A DNA stretch of 55,093 nucleotides from Chloroflexota bacterium (lineage in GTDB: Bacteria > Chloroflexota > Dehalococcoidia > Lucifugimonadales > UBA3495), in the NCBI GenBank assembly GCA_027624135.1, contig JAQBXL010000007.1, forward strand, positions 1-55,093, written 5' to 3'. Numbering within the stretch: position 1 is the first letter of the stretch; each line of letters opens with the position of its first letter. Below, in pieces: positions 1 to 6,906 of the stretch. The position numbers were made by a program, and so were the translations under genes. The notes under the pieces were generated by a model, which was not told the origin of the DNA, searched no databases, and worked only from the letters and a program-made list of their open reading frames with translations.

Positions 1-234
1 CCACGCTTCCACAGCGGGAACACTTACCCCGGCAGCTTTAGCGGCATGGGAGATAATGCCGCATCTGGCGAACTCTTCCAAGAAACGCTCCTGGTTCCGC
101 CAGCAACGCAACTGGCGCACGTTGGGATTAACTGGAAAGCCAAACTCTTCGGGCGCGCCGGTAGGCTCTATCGCCGAATCTTGGTCCGTGCCAGCCGGTT
201 GCGTAGGCACCAGATTAGCGTCCTGTTTATTCAT
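1..234 (-). CDS. Helix-turn-helix protein, left-edge partial (terminase small subunit-like N-terminus)
   Basis: The first 78 codons are present and the gene runs off the left edge. The start is the ATG at 234-232, preceded on the minus strand by a GGAGGGA Shine-Dalgarno site about 9 nt away. Residues 1-35 are polar and probably disordered. Residues 50-78 have the pattern of a helix-turn-helix of the phBC6A51/terminase-small-subunit type: FLEEFARCGIISHAAKAAG followed by SVPAVEAW, the usual layout 'no feeding of A-A-x-x-A-G-(V/I)-S' with a recognition helix ending in Trp. Function beyond DNA binding cannot be judged because the C-terminal part is missing. It could equally be a stand-alone regulator; the phage-like reading is an inference. 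Confidence 0.6.
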   Translation of the reverse strand, partial: MNKQDANLVPTQPAGTDQDSAIEPTGAPEEFGFPVNPNVRQLRCWRNQERFLEEFARCGIISHAAKAAGVSVPAVEAW

Positions 235-568
235 TCTTCGGGTCCCTCCGGCGTGGTTACCCCTCATTGTAGCAACCACCCAGGAAAACCGCCTCTTTTG
301 TGGCCCAAATTGTGGGCGGTGACCATCTACTCCAGGAGCGGGTTCGCTAAGGTATGCACCGGGGTATGGGGTGCCCCCCGGGTACCAACCGAGTCTGAAC
401 CGGGAGATTCGTTAAAGCGCCGCCGCTTTGTTGTCTCTCTCCCCTTCGCTCTGCCCGGCCATGAGTCGCGGACTCGCCTACGGCGGGCCTCCGGCGGAGG
501 GGGAGTTTCACGCCTGAGAAAACGCCCTGAGAAAAAGTTCGTGGACAATCCGTGGACATTGCAACGAA
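235..568. other. Gene-poor stretch
   Basis: Between the left-edge helix-turn-helix gene and the tRNA-Ser terminator I see no convincing coding region. Open frames exist on both strands, but they are Arg/Pro/Ser-rich, lack Shine-Dalgarno sites and resemble no family. The stretch contains GC-rich short inverted pieces (for example around 470-510) but no hairpin followed by a T-run. Confidence 0.5.
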
Positions 569-600
569 AGGCCCAGACCTCATCTAAGTAGTCCGGGCCT
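560..600 (-). terminator. Probable terminator of tRNA-Ser
   Basis: On the minus strand AGGCCCGGAC (600-591) pairs with GTCTGGGCCT (578-569), a 10-bp stem with one G-U pair and a 12-nt loop, followed by TTTCGTT. It lies 18 nt downstream of the tRNA-Ser 3' end. The T-run is short, so this is a moderate call. Confidence 0.6.
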
Positions 601-618
601 AATTCGTGCCTATTCTGG

Positions 619-705
619 CGGAGAGAGTGGGATTCGAACCCACGATAAGGTTGCCCCCATACCGGTTTTCGAGACCGGCGCTTTCGTCCACTCAGCCATC
701 TCTCC
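619..705 (-). tRNA. tRNA-Ser(CGA)
   Basis: An 87-nt class II tRNA reads from 705 to 619 on the minus strand. The acceptor arm GGAGAGA pairs with TCTCTCC and G is the discriminator base. The anticodon loop CTCGAAA gives anticodon CGA, which reads UCG serine codons. A long variable arm (TATGGGGGCAACCTTA region) and the T-loop GGTTCGAATCC are present, as expected for serine. CCA is not encoded. A TATAAT box sits about 10 nt upstream and a hairpin terminator follows. Confidence 0.95.
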
Positions 706-714
706 GAGACTGGT

Positions 715-720
715 ATTATA
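715..720 (-). promoter_or_regulatory. -10 box of tRNA-Ser promoter
   Basis: TATAAT reads on the minus strand 10 nt upstream of the tRNA 5' end, placing the transcript start about 4 nt before the mature tRNA. No good -35 hexamer is visible at 16-18 nt spacing. Confidence 0.55.
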
Positions 721-827
721 GCCGACAATCCGGCTGTGACGCACGGGCCTAATGCCAATTATTCCAAACTGTGGGAGCTGCGATCCGAGCGGGCTGGTAT
801 CCCCGCGAATCAGAATAGAGATAGTTC

Positions 828-841
828 AGTATATTGATACT
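828..841. promoter_or_regulatory. Dyad upstream of the Fur-family promoter, possible operator
   Basis: AGTAT-ATTG-ATACT is a perfect 5+5 dyad with a 4-nt spacer, lying 5 nt upstream of the -35 hexamer of the Fur-family gene. AT-rich dyads of this sort are typical Fur/PerR/Zur binding sites, so autoregulation is a reasonable inference. The site does not match a known box precisely. Confidence 0.35.
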
Positions 842-846
842 AGGGG

Positions 847-875
847 TTGCTCGTGCGGCTGAATCCCGTTATAGT
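847..875 (+). promoter_or_regulatory. Promoter of the Fur-family gene
   Basis: TTGCTC (847-852), a 17-nt spacer and TATAGT (870-875) form a sigma70-type promoter. Transcription would begin near 882, leaving a leader of about 75 nt before the TTG start at 958. This argues against any start codon upstream of 882. Confidence 0.6.
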
Positions 876-957
876 TGGAATGAATTCGTCGCTTGCCGAA
901 CGGATCGATTTCGAGTTCATTGCAGGCAACTTCCCAGCGTTTCCCAGGAGAATCAAT

Positions 958-1416
958 TTGACACAGAACGAACTTGTCGAGCGGATGCGTGAGTGGGCCG
1001 TAAGGGTTACTCCGCAACGCCTGGCCATCGCGGAGGTGGTGCTAAACTCCTCCGACCATCCCACCGTACAACAGATATACGAAAGGGTTCGCGACCATTT
1101 TCCGTCCATGACCCTGGCCACTATCTATTCCACCTTGGGCGTGCTTCAAAAGAGCGGCCTCATTCAGGAACTCCCGTTCCAGAAGATGTCGCGCTATGAG
1201 CCCAACATGGAACCTCACGTTAACCTGGTCTGCATCGCCTGCGAGAACGTGATCGACGCTGACACCGGCAACGATGTGCACGACGTGGTGGTGGGTCTCC
1301 GGCAGCAGATAGCCGACAGTTCCGATTTTGAGGTCGCCTGGCAACGGGTCGATTTCTACGGTCTGTGCCCCCGCTGCTCCGAGGCGAAACGGCGCGGCGA
1401 GTTGTCCGAAGTCTAG
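958..1416 (+). CDS. Fur-family metal-responsive repressor
   Basis: This is a 152-aa ferric-uptake-regulator family protein. These are dimeric, Zn-stabilised repressors that sense Fe, Zn, Mn or peroxide. The N-terminal winged helix contains RVTPQRLAIAEVV and the recognition segment TLATIYSTLGVLQKSGLI, close to the family's 'TVYRTLxxLxxxGLI'. The C-terminal dimer domain has EPHVNLVC and two CxxC pairs (CIAC and CPRC) that would hold structural zinc, a PerR/Zur-like arrangement. I chose TTG at 958 because AGGAG (946-950) lies 7 nt upstream and the promoter is at 847-875. A longer frame from 847 would begin inside the promoter. The exact metal specificity cannot be assigned from sequence alone. 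A strong terminator follows, so the gene is monocistronic. Confidence 0.9.
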   Translation: MTQNELVERMREWAVRVTPQRLAIAEVVLNSSDHPTVQQIYERVRDHFPSMTLATIYSTLGVLQKSGLIQELPFQKMSRYEPNMEPHVNLVCIACENVIDADTGNDVHDVVVGLRQQIADSSDFEVAWQRVDFYGLCPRCSEAKRRGELSEV

Positions 1417-1436
1417 TAGCAACCGCAACAGAAGAT

Positions 1437-1481
1437 AATAACGGCCGACTGGTACTCTCACCAGCCGGCCGTTATTGTTTT
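1437..1481 (+). terminator. Intrinsic terminator of the Fur-family gene
   Basis: AATAACGGCCGACTGGT (1437-1453) pairs with ACCAGCCGGCCGTTATT (1460-1476), a 17-bp stem with one mismatch and a 6-nt loop, followed by GTTTT. It is 20 nt past the stop codon. Confidence 0.85.
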
Positions 1482-1528
1482 CACGACATTAATCCCCTGG
1501 CATTGATTTGACGAGATCGGGAGGCCTT

Positions 1529-1885
1529 ATGATAACCGGCGTTATCGGTGTGACATTTTGGACGGCCAACCTGGAGCGCATGTTTAACTTCTACAACGAC
1601 GTGCTACGCCTGCCGCTCCACTCCCGCCATGAGGACTTCATCGCCTTCGAGTTGGGCGATGTCCGGTTCAACATCGGCCGCCATAGCGAGGTTGCCGGCC
1701 AATCGAAAGACTCCTATCGTTTTATGGTCCACCTGGGCGTGGACGACATCCATGCCGAAGCCCGGCGTTTGGCAGATTCGGGAGTCGAGTTCATCCGTCA
1801 GCCAGAGCAGGAGAGCTGGGGCGGTTGGGTCGCCACCTTCAAAGACCCAGACGGAAACATAATACAGCTACTACAATTAGCCTAG
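1529..1885 (+). CDS. VOC-superfamily (glyoxalase/bleomycin-resistance fold) protein
   Basis: A 118-aa single-domain vicinal-oxygen-chelate protein. The two beta-alpha-beta-beta-beta repeats are visible: GVIGVTFWTANLERMFNFYNDVL opens the first and MVHLGVDDIHAEARRLADSG the second, ending with the signature FKDPDGNIIQLLQ. Usual metal ligands are partly lost: the first-strand His is absent, and the terminal Glu of the family motif 'DPDGNxxE' is Gln. The His of MVHLGVDD remains. So it may be a binding protein or use a different chemistry. ATG at 1529 is preceded by GGGAGG 4 nt upstream; a TTG at 1508 in the same frame is less likely. The next gene, a hydratase-type enzyme, is 31 nt downstream and probably cotranscribed, hinting at aromatic or keto-acid catabolism. 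Confidence 0.8.
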   Translation: MITGVIGVTFWTANLERMFNFYNDVLRLPLHSRHEDFIAFELGDVRFNIGRHSEVAGQSKDSYRFMVHLGVDDIHAEARRLADSGVEFIRQPEQESWGGWVATFKDPDGNIIQLLQLA

Positions 1886-1916
1886 ATCTGATCGATTCAG
1901 AAGCATGGAGGATGGA

Positions 1917-2711
1917 ATGGCTGACAATGACCGGACCCAGCGGGCGGCGCAATTCCTAAACGAGGCTCACAACGCCAGGGCCGCATATGTGCCCATCCCC
2001 GAAGCATTTGCTCCCCGAGACATCGACGAAGCCTACGAAATGCAAGAGGCATTCCATGAGCTGCTGGCTCTGGAACGCGGGGCCATCGCCGGATACAAGG
2101 TCGCTCTCACCACGCCCGTGATGCAGAAGATGGTTGGCTTCGGCCACCCCTGCTCCGGAGCGGTCTTCGCCAGCGGGGTCCACCATTCTCCGGCCTCGGT
2201 CAAAGCATCTGACTACGTCCACATCGGCGCCGAGTGCGAGATCGCGGTACTGCTATCTCGGGACCTGCCCGCGTCTTCTGCGCCCTACGACCGGGAAAGT
2301 GTTTCCGGAGCCGTGGCCGCATTGATGCCAGCCTTCGAATTGGTTGACGACCGAGGCGCGGACTACTCGAACCTGTTCTTCCTGGGTGTGGCCGCCGACA
2401 ACGCCTGGAATGCCGGCGTGGTTTTGGGCGAGCCGGTCACCGACTGGCATGGGATAGACCTAGTTGCAGCCTCCGGGGCCATGACCATCAACGGTCAACC
2501 AGCAGGAGAAGGCAAGGGCGGCGACGTTCTGGGTCACCCCATGGAAGCCCTAGCTTGGCTGGCCAATACCCTAGCCCAACGCGGCAAAAGCCTGCAAAAA
2601 GACATGATCATCATGACTGGCAGCATCGTCAGCACCAAGTTCCTGAACCAAGGCGACCAAGTCCACTTCGGGATTGACACTCTGGGCGAGGTGCGACTGA
2701 CGGTCGGGTGA
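1917..2711 (+). CDS. 2-keto-4-pentenoate hydratase / 2-oxo-acid decarboxylase-like (fumarylacetoacetase fold)
   Basis: A 264-aa protein of the MhpD/DmpH/DmpE family. Known members hydrate 2-hydroxypentadienoate or decarboxylate 4-oxalocrotonate in meta-cleavage of aromatics. Visible family features are GYKVALTTPVMQKMVG near residue 57, the metal-binding GAECEIAVLLSRDL region, the MPAFELVDDR segment and TGSIVSTKFLNQGDQV near the C-terminus. The start ATG at 1917 has GGAGG (1907-1911) at 5-nt spacing; an ATG at 1905 overlaps that site and is rejected. The protein cannot be assigned to hydratase or decarboxylase by sequence alone. The VOC gene upstream could supply a ring-cleavage-type partner, but its metal ligands are degraded. 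Converges on queA with a 7-nt gap. Confidence 0.85.
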   Translation: MADNDRTQRAAQFLNEAHNARAAYVPIPEAFAPRDIDEAYEMQEAFHELLALERGAIAGYKVALTTPVMQKMVGFGHPCSGAVFASGVHHSPASVKASDYVHIGAECEIAVLLSRDLPASSAPYDRESVSGAVAALMPAFELVDDRGADYSNLFFLGVAADNAWNAGVVLGEPVTDWHGIDLVAASGAMTINGQPAGEGKGGDVLGHPMEALAWLANTLAQRGKSLQKDMIIMTGSIVSTKFLNQGDQVHFGIDTLGEVRLTVG

Positions 2712-2718
2712 AGGTGGG

Positions 2719-3852
2719 TTACACGATCAGCATCGCATCCCCGAAGCTGTAGAACCGGTACTTCTGCTCGATAGCTTCCTTGTAAGCCGCCAACACCCCC
2801 GCTCGTCCTGAGCCCGTCGAAGGACCTCCACCGCGTTGGCCATGTTCAACAAAGGCAGACACCAGCATCACTAGGGACGACCGGGGCAGGTGGAAGTTGG
2901 TGATCATGGCGTCGACCAGGCGGAAGTGGTGGCCGGGAAGGATGAACAGGCTGGCTTCGCCTTCGGTGGGTGAAATCCCGGATTGGCCGCTCTGTTCCAG
3001 ATCCAGCGCCGCCTGCTCCAGCACGCGCACCGAGGTGGTGCCGACCGCGATGATGCGCCGTCCATCAGCCTTAGCTTTGTTCAGCGATTCGGCAGCCTGG
3101 CTGTCTATCTGATAGTGCTCGGTGTGTATCTTATGGTCGGCTGGGTCATCCTCCTCCACCGGTTTAAAGGTGTCCAAGCCCACGTGGAGAGTCACAAACA
3201 CGGTTTCCACGCCCAGATCACCCACGACTTGAAGCAACTCATCGGTGAAGTGGAGGCCGGCGGTGGGGGCCGCGACGCTGCCCGGTTGGCGGGAGTACAC
3301 GGTTTGGTAACGTTCCGGGTCGCTGAGTCGCTCTCTGATGTAAGGCGGAAGCGGAGTATGCCCAAAGCGCTCGACGGCCTCATCGGAAGAAAGCCGCACC
3401 GTCTTGACGCCATCGTCATGCGAGGCAATTATCTCAACCTGAAATCCCCCTCGGTCCCCCTTTACGAAAGGGGGAGGTTCAAGCCCCCCTTTCGTAAAGG
3501 GGGGTTGGGGGGATTTCTCCTCGATTTCCACCACCACTCCTGGACGAAGCCTCCGGCCCGGTCTGGCCATCGCCTGCCAGGTGCCATCTGGGTTGACTCG
3601 CAGCAGCAGGAATTCAACCTTGCTGCCCGTGTCGGCCCGATGTCCATACAGGCGGGCAGGGATGACCCGGCTCTGGTTGAAGACCATCACGTCGCCAGCG
3701 CGCAGGTGATCCAGTATGTCCCTGAATCTGCGATGCTCCGATTCGCCGGTATCTCGGTGCAGGACCAAGAGTCGAGAAGCGTCCCGAGGCTCGATGGGAG
3801 ACTGGGCAATCAGTTCCGGAGGCAGGTGGTAATCGAAATCGCTGGTAGGCAT
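2719..3852 (-). CDS. queA: tRNA preQ1(34) S-adenosylmethionine ribosyltransferase-isomerase
   Basis: QueA transfers the ribosyl group of SAM to 7-aminomethyl-7-deazaguanine at tRNA position 34 to make epoxyqueuosine. Family hallmarks are DFDYHLPPELIAQ at the N-terminus, DVMVFNQSRVIPARL, TAGLHFT, VTLHVGLDTFKPV, HKIHTEHY, GTTSVRVLE, TNFHLPRSSL and YRFYSFGDAMLI at the C-terminus. At 377 aa it is about 25-35 residues longer than typical. Both excess segments coincide with repeat DNA: residues about 112-137 (KSPQPPFTKGG and PPPFVKGDRGGF) and residues about 340-351 (GGPSTGSGRAG). Both inserts keep the frame. The gene follows folD on the same strand after 20 nt, so the two probably form an operon. 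No clear Shine-Dalgarno precedes the ATG, consistent with coupling to folD. Confidence 0.93.
   Translation of the reverse strand: MPTSDFDYHLPPELIAQSPIEPRDASRLLVLHRDTGESEHRRFRDILDHLRAGDVMVFNQSRVIPARLYGHRADTGSKVEFLLLRVNPDGTWQAMARPGRRLRPGVVVEIEEKSPQPPFTKGGLEPPPFVKGDRGGFQVEIIASHDDGVKTVRLSSDEAVERFGHTPLPPYIRERLSDPERYQTVYSRQPGSVAAPTAGLHFTDELLQVVGDLGVETVFVTLHVGLDTFKPVEEDDPADHKIHTEHYQIDSQAAESLNKAKADGRRIIAVGTTSVRVLEQAALDLEQSGQSGISPTEGEASLFILPGHHFRLVDAMITNFHLPRSSLVMLVSAFVEHGQRGGGPSTGSGRAGVLAAYKEAIEQKYRFYSFGDAMLIV
2797..2835. repeat. In-frame repeat remnant inside queA (GPSTGSGRAG type)
   Basis: The segment containing CGCTCGTCCTGAGCCCGTCG and AAGGACCTCC encodes GGPSTGSGRAG in queA. It interrupts the otherwise conserved junction between LVSAF and VLAAYKEA. 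Sequences of the 'cctgagcccgtcgaagga' kind are dispersed repeats known from many bacterial genomes. Only this copy was seen in the window. Confidence 0.6.
3441..3518. repeat. 78-bp palindromic repeat inserted in frame in queA
   Basis: The element begins GAAATCCCCC and ends GGGGGGATTTC, so its ends are inverted repeats. Inside are two hairpins, CCCCCTTTACGAAAGGGGG and CCCCCCTTTCGTAAAGGGGG. It belongs to the same family as copies at 8297, 8899 and 9906. Here it sits within a coding sequence and adds about 26 codons (3442-3519) without shifting the frame. Confidence 0.85.
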
Positions 3853-3872
3853 TAGGGGCTAGTTAACAGCGG

Positions 3873-4769
3873 TCAGCTTTCTTTTCCGTGGATGCTGAGG
3901 CGGGTGGCGGTGAGGGTGTTGACCAGCAGCATGGCGATGGTCATGGGGCCAACGCCGCCGGGCACCGGGGTTATGGCCGAGGCTTTCTCCGAGACCGCAT
4001 CGAAATCCACGTCGCCCACCAGCCGGTAACCTCGCTTACGAGAGGCATCTTCCACGCGGTTGATGCCGACGTCGATCACGATCACCCCTTCCTTGACCAT
4101 GTCTGCCGTGATGGCATTTGGGCGGCCGATCGCGGCCACCAATATATCGGCCTGCTGTGTGATATCGGCCAGATTCTTGGTGCGGGTGTGGCAGACCGTG
4201 ACCGTGGCGTTGGCGCCTTCGGCCCGCTGCATCAACAGCAAGGCCATCGGCTTGCCGACTATCTCGCTGCGGCCGCAGACCACCACGTTGGCGCCGGCCG
4301 GGTCGTGACCGTTGCGAAGCAAGAGTTGCTGGATGCCGGCGGGAGTCCCAGGAACGAAATCGGGCCGGCCCTGGACCAGCTTGCCCACGTTGTAGGGGTG
4401 CAGTCCATCCACGTCCTTGGCCGGGTCCAGCGCATCGATGATCAAACGTTCGTCAACCTGGTCAGGCAGAGGCAGTTGGACGAGTATTCCATGAAACCGA
4501 GGGTCTGTGTTCAGTTTATGAACACAATCCAAGACCTGCTCGTTGGTCGCGTCGGCGGGCAGCTCGAATGTTTCGCTTACCATGCCCACCTCGTCGCAGG
4601 CACGGCGTTTGTTGCGCACGTAAATCGCCGAAGCCGGGTCGTCACCCACCAGCACCGCCGCCAGACCCGGCGTGACGCCGTGCTTCTGTTGTATCTCGGC
4701 CACGCCGGTCGCGACTTCCAGTCGTATCTCTTCGGCCAGCGCCTTCCCGTCCAGTATCTTCGCCGTCAA
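3873..4769 (-). CDS. folD: Bifunctional methylenetetrahydrofolate dehydrogenase / methenyltetrahydrofolate cyclohydrolase
   Basis: FolD interconverts 5,10-methylene-, 5,10-methenyl- and 10-formyl-tetrahydrofolate in cytosolic one-carbon metabolism. The 298-aa length is typical. Motifs seen: VGDDPASAIYVRNKRRACDE with the catalytic Lys, GILVQLPLP, the dinucleotide-binding segment VVCGRSEIVGKP, DVGINRV and the C-terminal signature PVPGGVGPMTIAML. The start is a TTG at 4769 with a GAGGT element just upstream. queA follows after 20 nt on the same strand. A divergent BtuF-like gene starts on the other side. Confidence 0.96.
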   Translation of the reverse strand: MTAKILDGKALAEEIRLEVATGVAEIQQKHGVTPGLAAVLVGDDPASAIYVRNKRRACDEVGMVSETFELPADATNEQVLDCVHKLNTDPRFHGILVQLPLPDQVDERLIIDALDPAKDVDGLHPYNVGKLVQGRPDFVPGTPAGIQQLLLRNGHDPAGANVVVCGRSEIVGKPMALLLMQRAEGANATVTVCHTRTKNLADITQQADILVAAIGRPNAITADMVKEGVIVIDVGINRVEDASRKRGYRLVGDVDFDAVSEKASAITPVPGGVGPMTIAMLLVNTLTATRLSIHGKES

Positions 4770-4856
4770 ACTGACCTCAAAATCGTCTCGCGATCTGTGC
4801 GCTGCAATTTTAGCACGCCTTCGTTAGCAAACCTTCGTTAGGAATCTGCCCGGTAA

Positions 4857-4886
4857 TTGATTGAGTCCGGAAGGGCAATCTATACT
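4857..4886 (+). promoter_or_regulatory. Promoter giving a probably leaderless mRNA
   Basis: TTGATT (4857-4862), an 18-nt spacer and TATACT (4881-4886) form a near-consensus sigma70 promoter. Only 6 nt separate the -10 box from the ATG at 4893, so transcription should start at or next to the start codon. No Shine-Dalgarno site is present, consistent with leaderless translation. Confidence 0.65.
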
Positions 4887-4892
4887 TGGGAT

Positions 4893-5813
4893 ATGCGCAT
4901 CTGTTCACTGTTGCCCAGCGCCACTGAGATCGTCTACGCCCTTGGTCTGGGAGACCAATTGGTGGGGGTGTCCCACGCCTGCGATTACCCAGCCGACGCC
5001 GCCACCAAGCCGGTGGTCAGCCAGAGTGTGCGGCAGATCACCCACCTGCCCAGCGAAGAGATTGACGGTATCGTGCAGCAGGCGCGGGCCAACGGCAACC
5101 CCCTTTATTGGATCGACGGCGACTTGCTTCGGGAGTTACAGCCTGACCTGATCATCACCCAGGAACTGTGCGAGGTCTGCGCAATCTCCAGCGGGTCGGT
5201 CTTTGAAACCGCCGCAAAAGTGCTGGACTACCAGCTAGAGATACTGACCATCCGTCCCAATCGTATCGCAGACATCCTCCAAAACGTGCGTAACATCGCC
5301 GCAGCAGCAGGCGTTGCTCAGCATGGCCTGGAACTGTCGGAGTCGCTGCAACACCGGATCCAAACGGTCGTAAGCGGAGTACCGGACACGGACAGGCGGC
5401 CCAAGGTGTTGTGCCTGGATTGGCTGGACCCGTTGCGCAACACCGGGCAGTGGGTGCCCGAGTTGGTCGAGTTAGCCGGCGGCAGAGAGGGTTTGGCGGT
5501 CACCGGCGGTCTGTCCCGTGAGCTTACCTGGGCTGAGATAGTCGACTACGCACCCGAATACCTCATGGTCATGCCCTGTGCTTTCGACCTCGAGAGAGTG
5601 CGACTGGAGACTTCTGAAAGACTGACCACGCTAACGGGTTGGATCGATCTACCGGCGGCGCAGATGGACCAGGTCTTCCTCTTTGACGGGCGGATCCCCA
5701 CCCGCCACGGCCCCAGGGTGGTGGATGTCCTGGAAGGGTTTGCCGAGGCGATGCACCCCTTGCGTTTCGCGGGCATCTCAAATAGTGGAGTCTTTGTGAA
5801 AGACCAACAGTAG
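4893..5813 (+). CDS. BtuF-like (helical backbone metal receptor) substrate-binding protein
   Basis: A 306-aa protein resembling cobalamin/iron-siderophore binding proteins of ABC importers. It opens with RICSLLPSATEIVYALGLGDQLVGVSHACDYP, the classic BtuF-family start, and has DLIITQELCEVC and a second lobe beginning near KVLCLDWLDPL. There is no signal peptide or lipobox: the protein starts directly in the first beta strand. It therefore probably acts in the cytoplasm or outside a classical importer; no permease or ATPase is adjacent. The start at 4893 follows the family N-terminus and the leaderless promoter; an in-frame upstream codon at 4857 falls inside the -35 box. Ligand unknown, cobalamin being one possibility. 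Confidence 0.82.
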   Translation: MRICSLLPSATEIVYALGLGDQLVGVSHACDYPADAATKPVVSQSVRQITHLPSEEIDGIVQQARANGNPLYWIDGDLLRELQPDLIITQELCEVCAISSGSVFETAAKVLDYQLEILTIRPNRIADILQNVRNIAAAAGVAQHGLELSESLQHRIQTVVSGVPDTDRRPKVLCLDWLDPLRNTGQWVPELVELAGGREGLAVTGGLSRELTWAEIVDYAPEYLMVMPCAFDLERVRLETSERLTTLTGWIDLPAAQMDQVFLFDGRIPTRHGPRVVDVLEGFAEAMHPLRFAGISNSGVFVKDQQ

Positions 5814-6000
5814 TCGAGAATTTCCGGTATTACATGGGATTAGCCAGTTGCTTTGGATAAAATAATTTTCGGGGAGACATGAATCCCACCAAGGGACATG
5901 GCTCGTAATAATCACCAAGGGGATAAGTGGCCTCGCCCATCCCGCGCGATTGGTCCAGAGAACCTCAAGTCGCCGATCTCCCCGTGGAGCTTCATCAAGA

Positions 6001-6906
6001 ATGTTTCATCCCATCAGTAGAATGATTAACCTCAACGACCACAACATCATGCGCAGCATAGTGCTGCCGGTGGTGGTGGCCGCAGTGGCGCTGGCGACAG
6101 CGTTCATCGGCGCGCTCATTATCGGCAGCGACAGCGGCATCGACGGAGTAAACCTTTTCGTCGAGCGGTTATCCGGCGACTCGAGCTCCTGGCTAGGCGG
6201 CCTGGTGGGGGCGTCGGCCCTCTTCGCGCTTGCCGCTGGAATGGCCTCAGCGGTCAACCCCTGTGGTTTCGCGATGCTGCCAGCCTATCTGGGCATGTAT
6301 CTGGGCGACGAGGCCGACCAAGCAACGGCGGTTCACCCAGTCAAGCATTTCGGCAGGGCGTTACTTGTCGGCCTGACAGTAACTGCCGGGTTTGTCGTCC
6401 TTTTCGGTATCGTGGGCGCGATCATTGGATTGGGCGCCAACTTTATAGGCGATCTTCTACAGTGGCTGGGCCTGGTCATCGGTATCGGGCTGGCCATCGT
6501 GGGCGCCTGGATGGTCGGCGGCGGCAAGCTTTATACTGGAATCGCGGCCCGGGCGGCGAGCCATATGGGCAACCCAGCTCAGGTCAGCATGAAGGGATAT
6601 TTCATATTTGGCATCAGTTACGGCACCGCGTCATTGAGTTGCACCCTGCCCATATTCCTCGCGGTGGTGGGCATCAGTGTGGCTGGCACCGGCGCATCGT
6701 CGGTGCTGAGTGACTTTCTGCTCTTTGCTCTGGGAATGGGTCTGGTGATTCTAGCTTTGACCCTGGGGATGGCCTTCTTTAAGACCGCCATGGTCGGCGC
6801 TCTGCGCAAGGCATTGCCGTACATCCAGCCACTGGGAGCCTGGCTGATGGTCATCGCCGGAACCTATATCGTCTTCTATTGGCTCACCATTGGAGGCCTT
6901 CTCTAA
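6001..6906 (+). CDS. CcdA/DsbD-type transmembrane thiol electron transporter
   Basis: A 301-aa polytopic membrane protein of the CcdA (cytochrome c biogenesis, DsbD transmembrane) family. These carry reducing equivalents from cytoplasmic thioredoxin to extracytoplasmic thiol proteins through two membrane-embedded cysteines. Both are visible: Cys88 in ASAVNPCGFAMLPAY and Cys214 in ASLSCTLPIF. About seven hydrophobic segments can be drawn, the first near residues 17-40. The start ATG at 6001 has GGAG 11 nt upstream, but ATGs at 6022 or 6049 are also possible. The stop codon TAA is followed directly by the ATG of the DUF3179 lipoprotein, so the two are cotranscribed and probably work together: DUF3179 has a CPLC motif that could be the external partner. 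Confidence 0.88.
   Translation: MFHPISRMINLNDHNIMRSIVLPVVVAAVALATAFIGALIIGSDSGIDGVNLFVERLSGDSSSWLGGLVGASALFALAAGMASAVNPCGFAMLPAYLGMYLGDEADQATAVHPVKHFGRALLVGLTVTAGFVVLFGIVGAIIGLGANFIGDLLQWLGLVIGIGLAIVGAWMVGGGKLYTGIAARAASHMGNPAQVSMKGYFIFGISYGTASLSCTLPIFLAVVGISVAGTGASSVLSDFLLFALGMGLVILALTLGMAFFKTAMVGALRKALPYIQPLGAWLMVIAGTYIVFYWLTIGGLL

Noticed and set aside
46-591. 181-aa and other open frames at the left end
   Set aside because: Arg/Ser/Pro-rich translations, no ribosome sites, overlapping the minus-strand helix-turn-helix gene and terminator.
2983-3855. 290-aa open frame on the plus strand
   Set aside because: It is antisense to queA, which has full family motifs; no ribosome site and no recognisable domain.
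3888-4841. 317-aa open frame antisense to folD
   Set aside because: Shadow of the GC-rich folD codons; folD has all family motifs.
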